Shown: positions 62,481-64,000 of the stretch, piece after piece
Numbering within the stretch: the first letter of the stretch is position 1
Layout: each line of letters opens with the position of its first letter
Assembly (NCBI RefSeq): GCF_947623445.1
Contig: NC_135247.1
Coordinates: 16,494,501 to 16,558,500, forward strand
Origin: Clavelina lepadiformis
Lineage: Eukaryota; Chordata; Ascidiacea; Aplousobranchia; Clavelinidae
Direction: 5' to 3'
Length of the DNA: 64,000 nt
Program-made: the position numbers and the translations under genes
Notes under the pieces: model-generated
Database searches by the model: none
Told to the model about the DNA's origin: nothing
Seen by the model: only the letters and a program-made list of their open reading frames with translations

Positions 62481-63607
62481 TCAGATAGATTGGTATTGAA
62501 CTGCCTCTGGTGAATCCATTTTGATAAGTGTCCCACACTCATGAATGAGATCTACAATGTATTTTGTCGGAGGATAGGATGGCGCCCCCTTTTCTTGAGT
62601 TGGTGCTACCATTACCTCGTTCCATGCTCTGTTGTACTGACCACGTACAAGTGAACAAGGTACACCTATCTTATCAGCTAGCACCTGAATTAAACCATAT
62701 TCCTCAAAATTTAAAAATATGTCTCAGTATTGTCCATTATTGCAATAATGATATTAGTACGTACACATATAAACTTACAAATCTATATTTTACGTTTCTT
62801 ATACCTTATAAAGCAAAGCACGGTGGTAGTGAACACCCTTCTGGATTTTTCCTATGGGTAGGATGTTAGATTTGCAGTCACATTTGAGTTCAGCAATGTG
62901 AAGCTCCCAGCTGAAATCCATAAGCTTTCCATGTTCAATTTCACCGCCCATTTTTTCAACAACATATCTGAAATAAGAAGGATGAGTACAAAAATCAACA
63001 ATACTAGCACTAAAAAGTTTACTAAGTTTGCAATGATGCACATTTCTTAAGCTATGTAAATCGATATTCATACAGGACATCATTGGGTATCCATGTTGTC
63101 ATGACAACAAATAATTACGAACTGATAAATATTTCTGTCTTGCTAATGTAGCATTACTTTCATCATTTTAGATTTACAGAGGTCCAGAGATTAACGTGCT
63201 TATTGTAAACTGTATTCCTATCGACATTCAACCAGTGTTGTAATGACTCGAGTCACACTATGACGATTGTGAGGGCTAAAAAGAACACTTTATGTACAAA
63301 AACGGAGCATTTTCAAAAACATTACAACTCTTTGTAAAAAGTATCAACCAGACTAAATTGTAGACAGTTATGGCCTTATAGCAATCAATTTAACGCAACA
63401 CATAATGCGTCGTCAAAATAGTTTAGTGCACTCAACATGCCACCATGGTAGTGAACATGAAAACATTTAAAACTATTTCAAATGCAATCACTAACTGTGC
63501 AAGTGCAACAATTTGCTCCTTCATTGTCGACATTGGCTGTATGTATTTCGTGACATCATCAAAGTACCCCTGCAAGGCATAATCCACTGGTGGACGATAG
63601 ATAGCAT
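62481..63607 (-). CDS. ARMC3: Armadillo repeat-containing protein 3, 3' end (partial)
   Basis: Three C-terminal exons in transcript order: 63496-63607, 62805-62967, 62481-62684, with phases 1, 2 and 0. The gene continues beyond the right edge of the window. They encode the EDR1-like domain at the end of ARMC3: IYRPPVDYALQGYFDDVT..PMSTMKEQIVALAQ, then YVVEKMGGEIEHGKLMDFSW..ELH..SNILPIGKIQKGVHYHRALL, then LADKIGVPCSLVRGQYNRAW and a C-terminus KMDSPEAVQYQSI. ARMC3 is linked to cilia and sperm in animals (family knowledge). The armadillo repeats themselves are outside the window. The 5' boundary of the first exon listed is set by phase and an ATACAG acceptor. Confidence 0.85.
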
Positions 63608-64000
63608 CTGTATTGTGCAGGAAAAATATTTTAAACTGCCACAATTTATTATGATGCATTACACATGTAAAGACTGCTGCAAGGTTAACACAATCTTAGT
63701 AAAGATATTAATGCATTATGAAGATTGCTTAAATCGTCAGTTATCAATTTGCACGCTAATTTGTAAGAAGTTCTTAAGATATGAAGTGGGTTTTATTGTT
63801 ATGTATTAGCAATGAAGTACTGTAATATGCAATAATTACTAATAAAAATGTATCAGCTGTAGGCCTATTACAACTTGCAAGTCCAACTATAAAATAAGTA
63901 AATGCACAAATTTTAATTTTGTTGTTAGTCCATCCATGCCAATGTTATGTACAGGGTCAGTTACATACAATAAGATTAGTAACTGTTTGTAAAAAAGGAA
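63608..64000. other. Probable ARMC3 intron, window edge
   Basis: AT-rich with no further recognisable ARMC3 exon; most likely intron of that gene. Confidence 0.5.

Noticed and set aside
63230-63260. CAGTGTTGTAATGACTCGAG as a hAT end
   Set aside because: One end only, with no complementary partner or 8-bp duplication in reach.

Overview
The window looks like nuclear DNA of an ascidian tunicate, most likely Ciona. It is AT-rich, has many short introns, and repeats the words TAGCCTAC and TAGGCCTA. Its gene set is deuterostome (PSME3 with the REG-gamma nuclear signal, GAL3ST, MAN2A, ARMC3). The genus is inferred from composition and gene content, because no database search was possible. All exon models were read by hand. 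In almost every case the splice phases close and total CDS lengths are multiples of three.

Layout. (1) 1-20.6 kb is a very large inverted duplication. A 20-exon + strand gene (1081-8519) encodes a secreted or membrane ectodomain of about eleven CCP/sushi modules joined to a rhodopsin-type seven-helix receptor. A near-complete paralogue lies head-inverted on the - strand (11942-20553), so the two 3' ends face each other across a 3.4 kb spacer holding a hAT MITE. In the - copy every ectodomain exon is open. Its original signal-peptide exon has lost the ATG and seems replaced by another signal exon 1.2 kb further upstream, and its 7TM part is broken from TM5 onward. (2) 23.2-26.4 kb has two three-exon Kunitz inhibitor genes with identical gene structure but different P1 residues. 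(3) 26.8-28.1 kb is an intronless, decayed copy of an SLC43A3-type transporter gene. (4) 30.5-33.2 kb is PSME3 (proteasome activator REG-gamma) on the - strand. (5) 33.2-37.2 kb is a repeat-rich gap with a pogo-type MITE, a long miRNA-like hairpin and a piggyBac deletion derivative. (6) 37.2-42.5 kb is a thiopurine methyltransferase cluster: two intact intronless genes and one truncated copy, arranged by a 1.8 kb direct duplication that carries a fold-back element. (7) 43.6-46.1 kb is a seven-exon galactose-3-O-sulfotransferase on the - strand. (8) 46.1-51.5 kb is gene-free with two DNA-transposon remnants. (9) 51.6-60.8 kb is an 18-exon Golgi alpha-mannosidase II gene on the + strand, with two transposon remnants in introns. 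(10) 62.5-64 kb holds the 3' exons of ARMC3 on the - strand, running out of the window.

The housekeeping genes (PSME3, GAL3ST, MAN2A, ARMC3, TPMT) are ordinary. The part most worth a second look is the CCP-7TM receptor pair. Its domain architecture is unusual, its ectodomain is built from a five-module super-repeat, and divergence between the two copies is concentrated in one CCP module, as expected for a diversifying recognition receptor. No retrovirus-like element or CRISPR array was seen, and no rRNA or tRNA gene was recognised.
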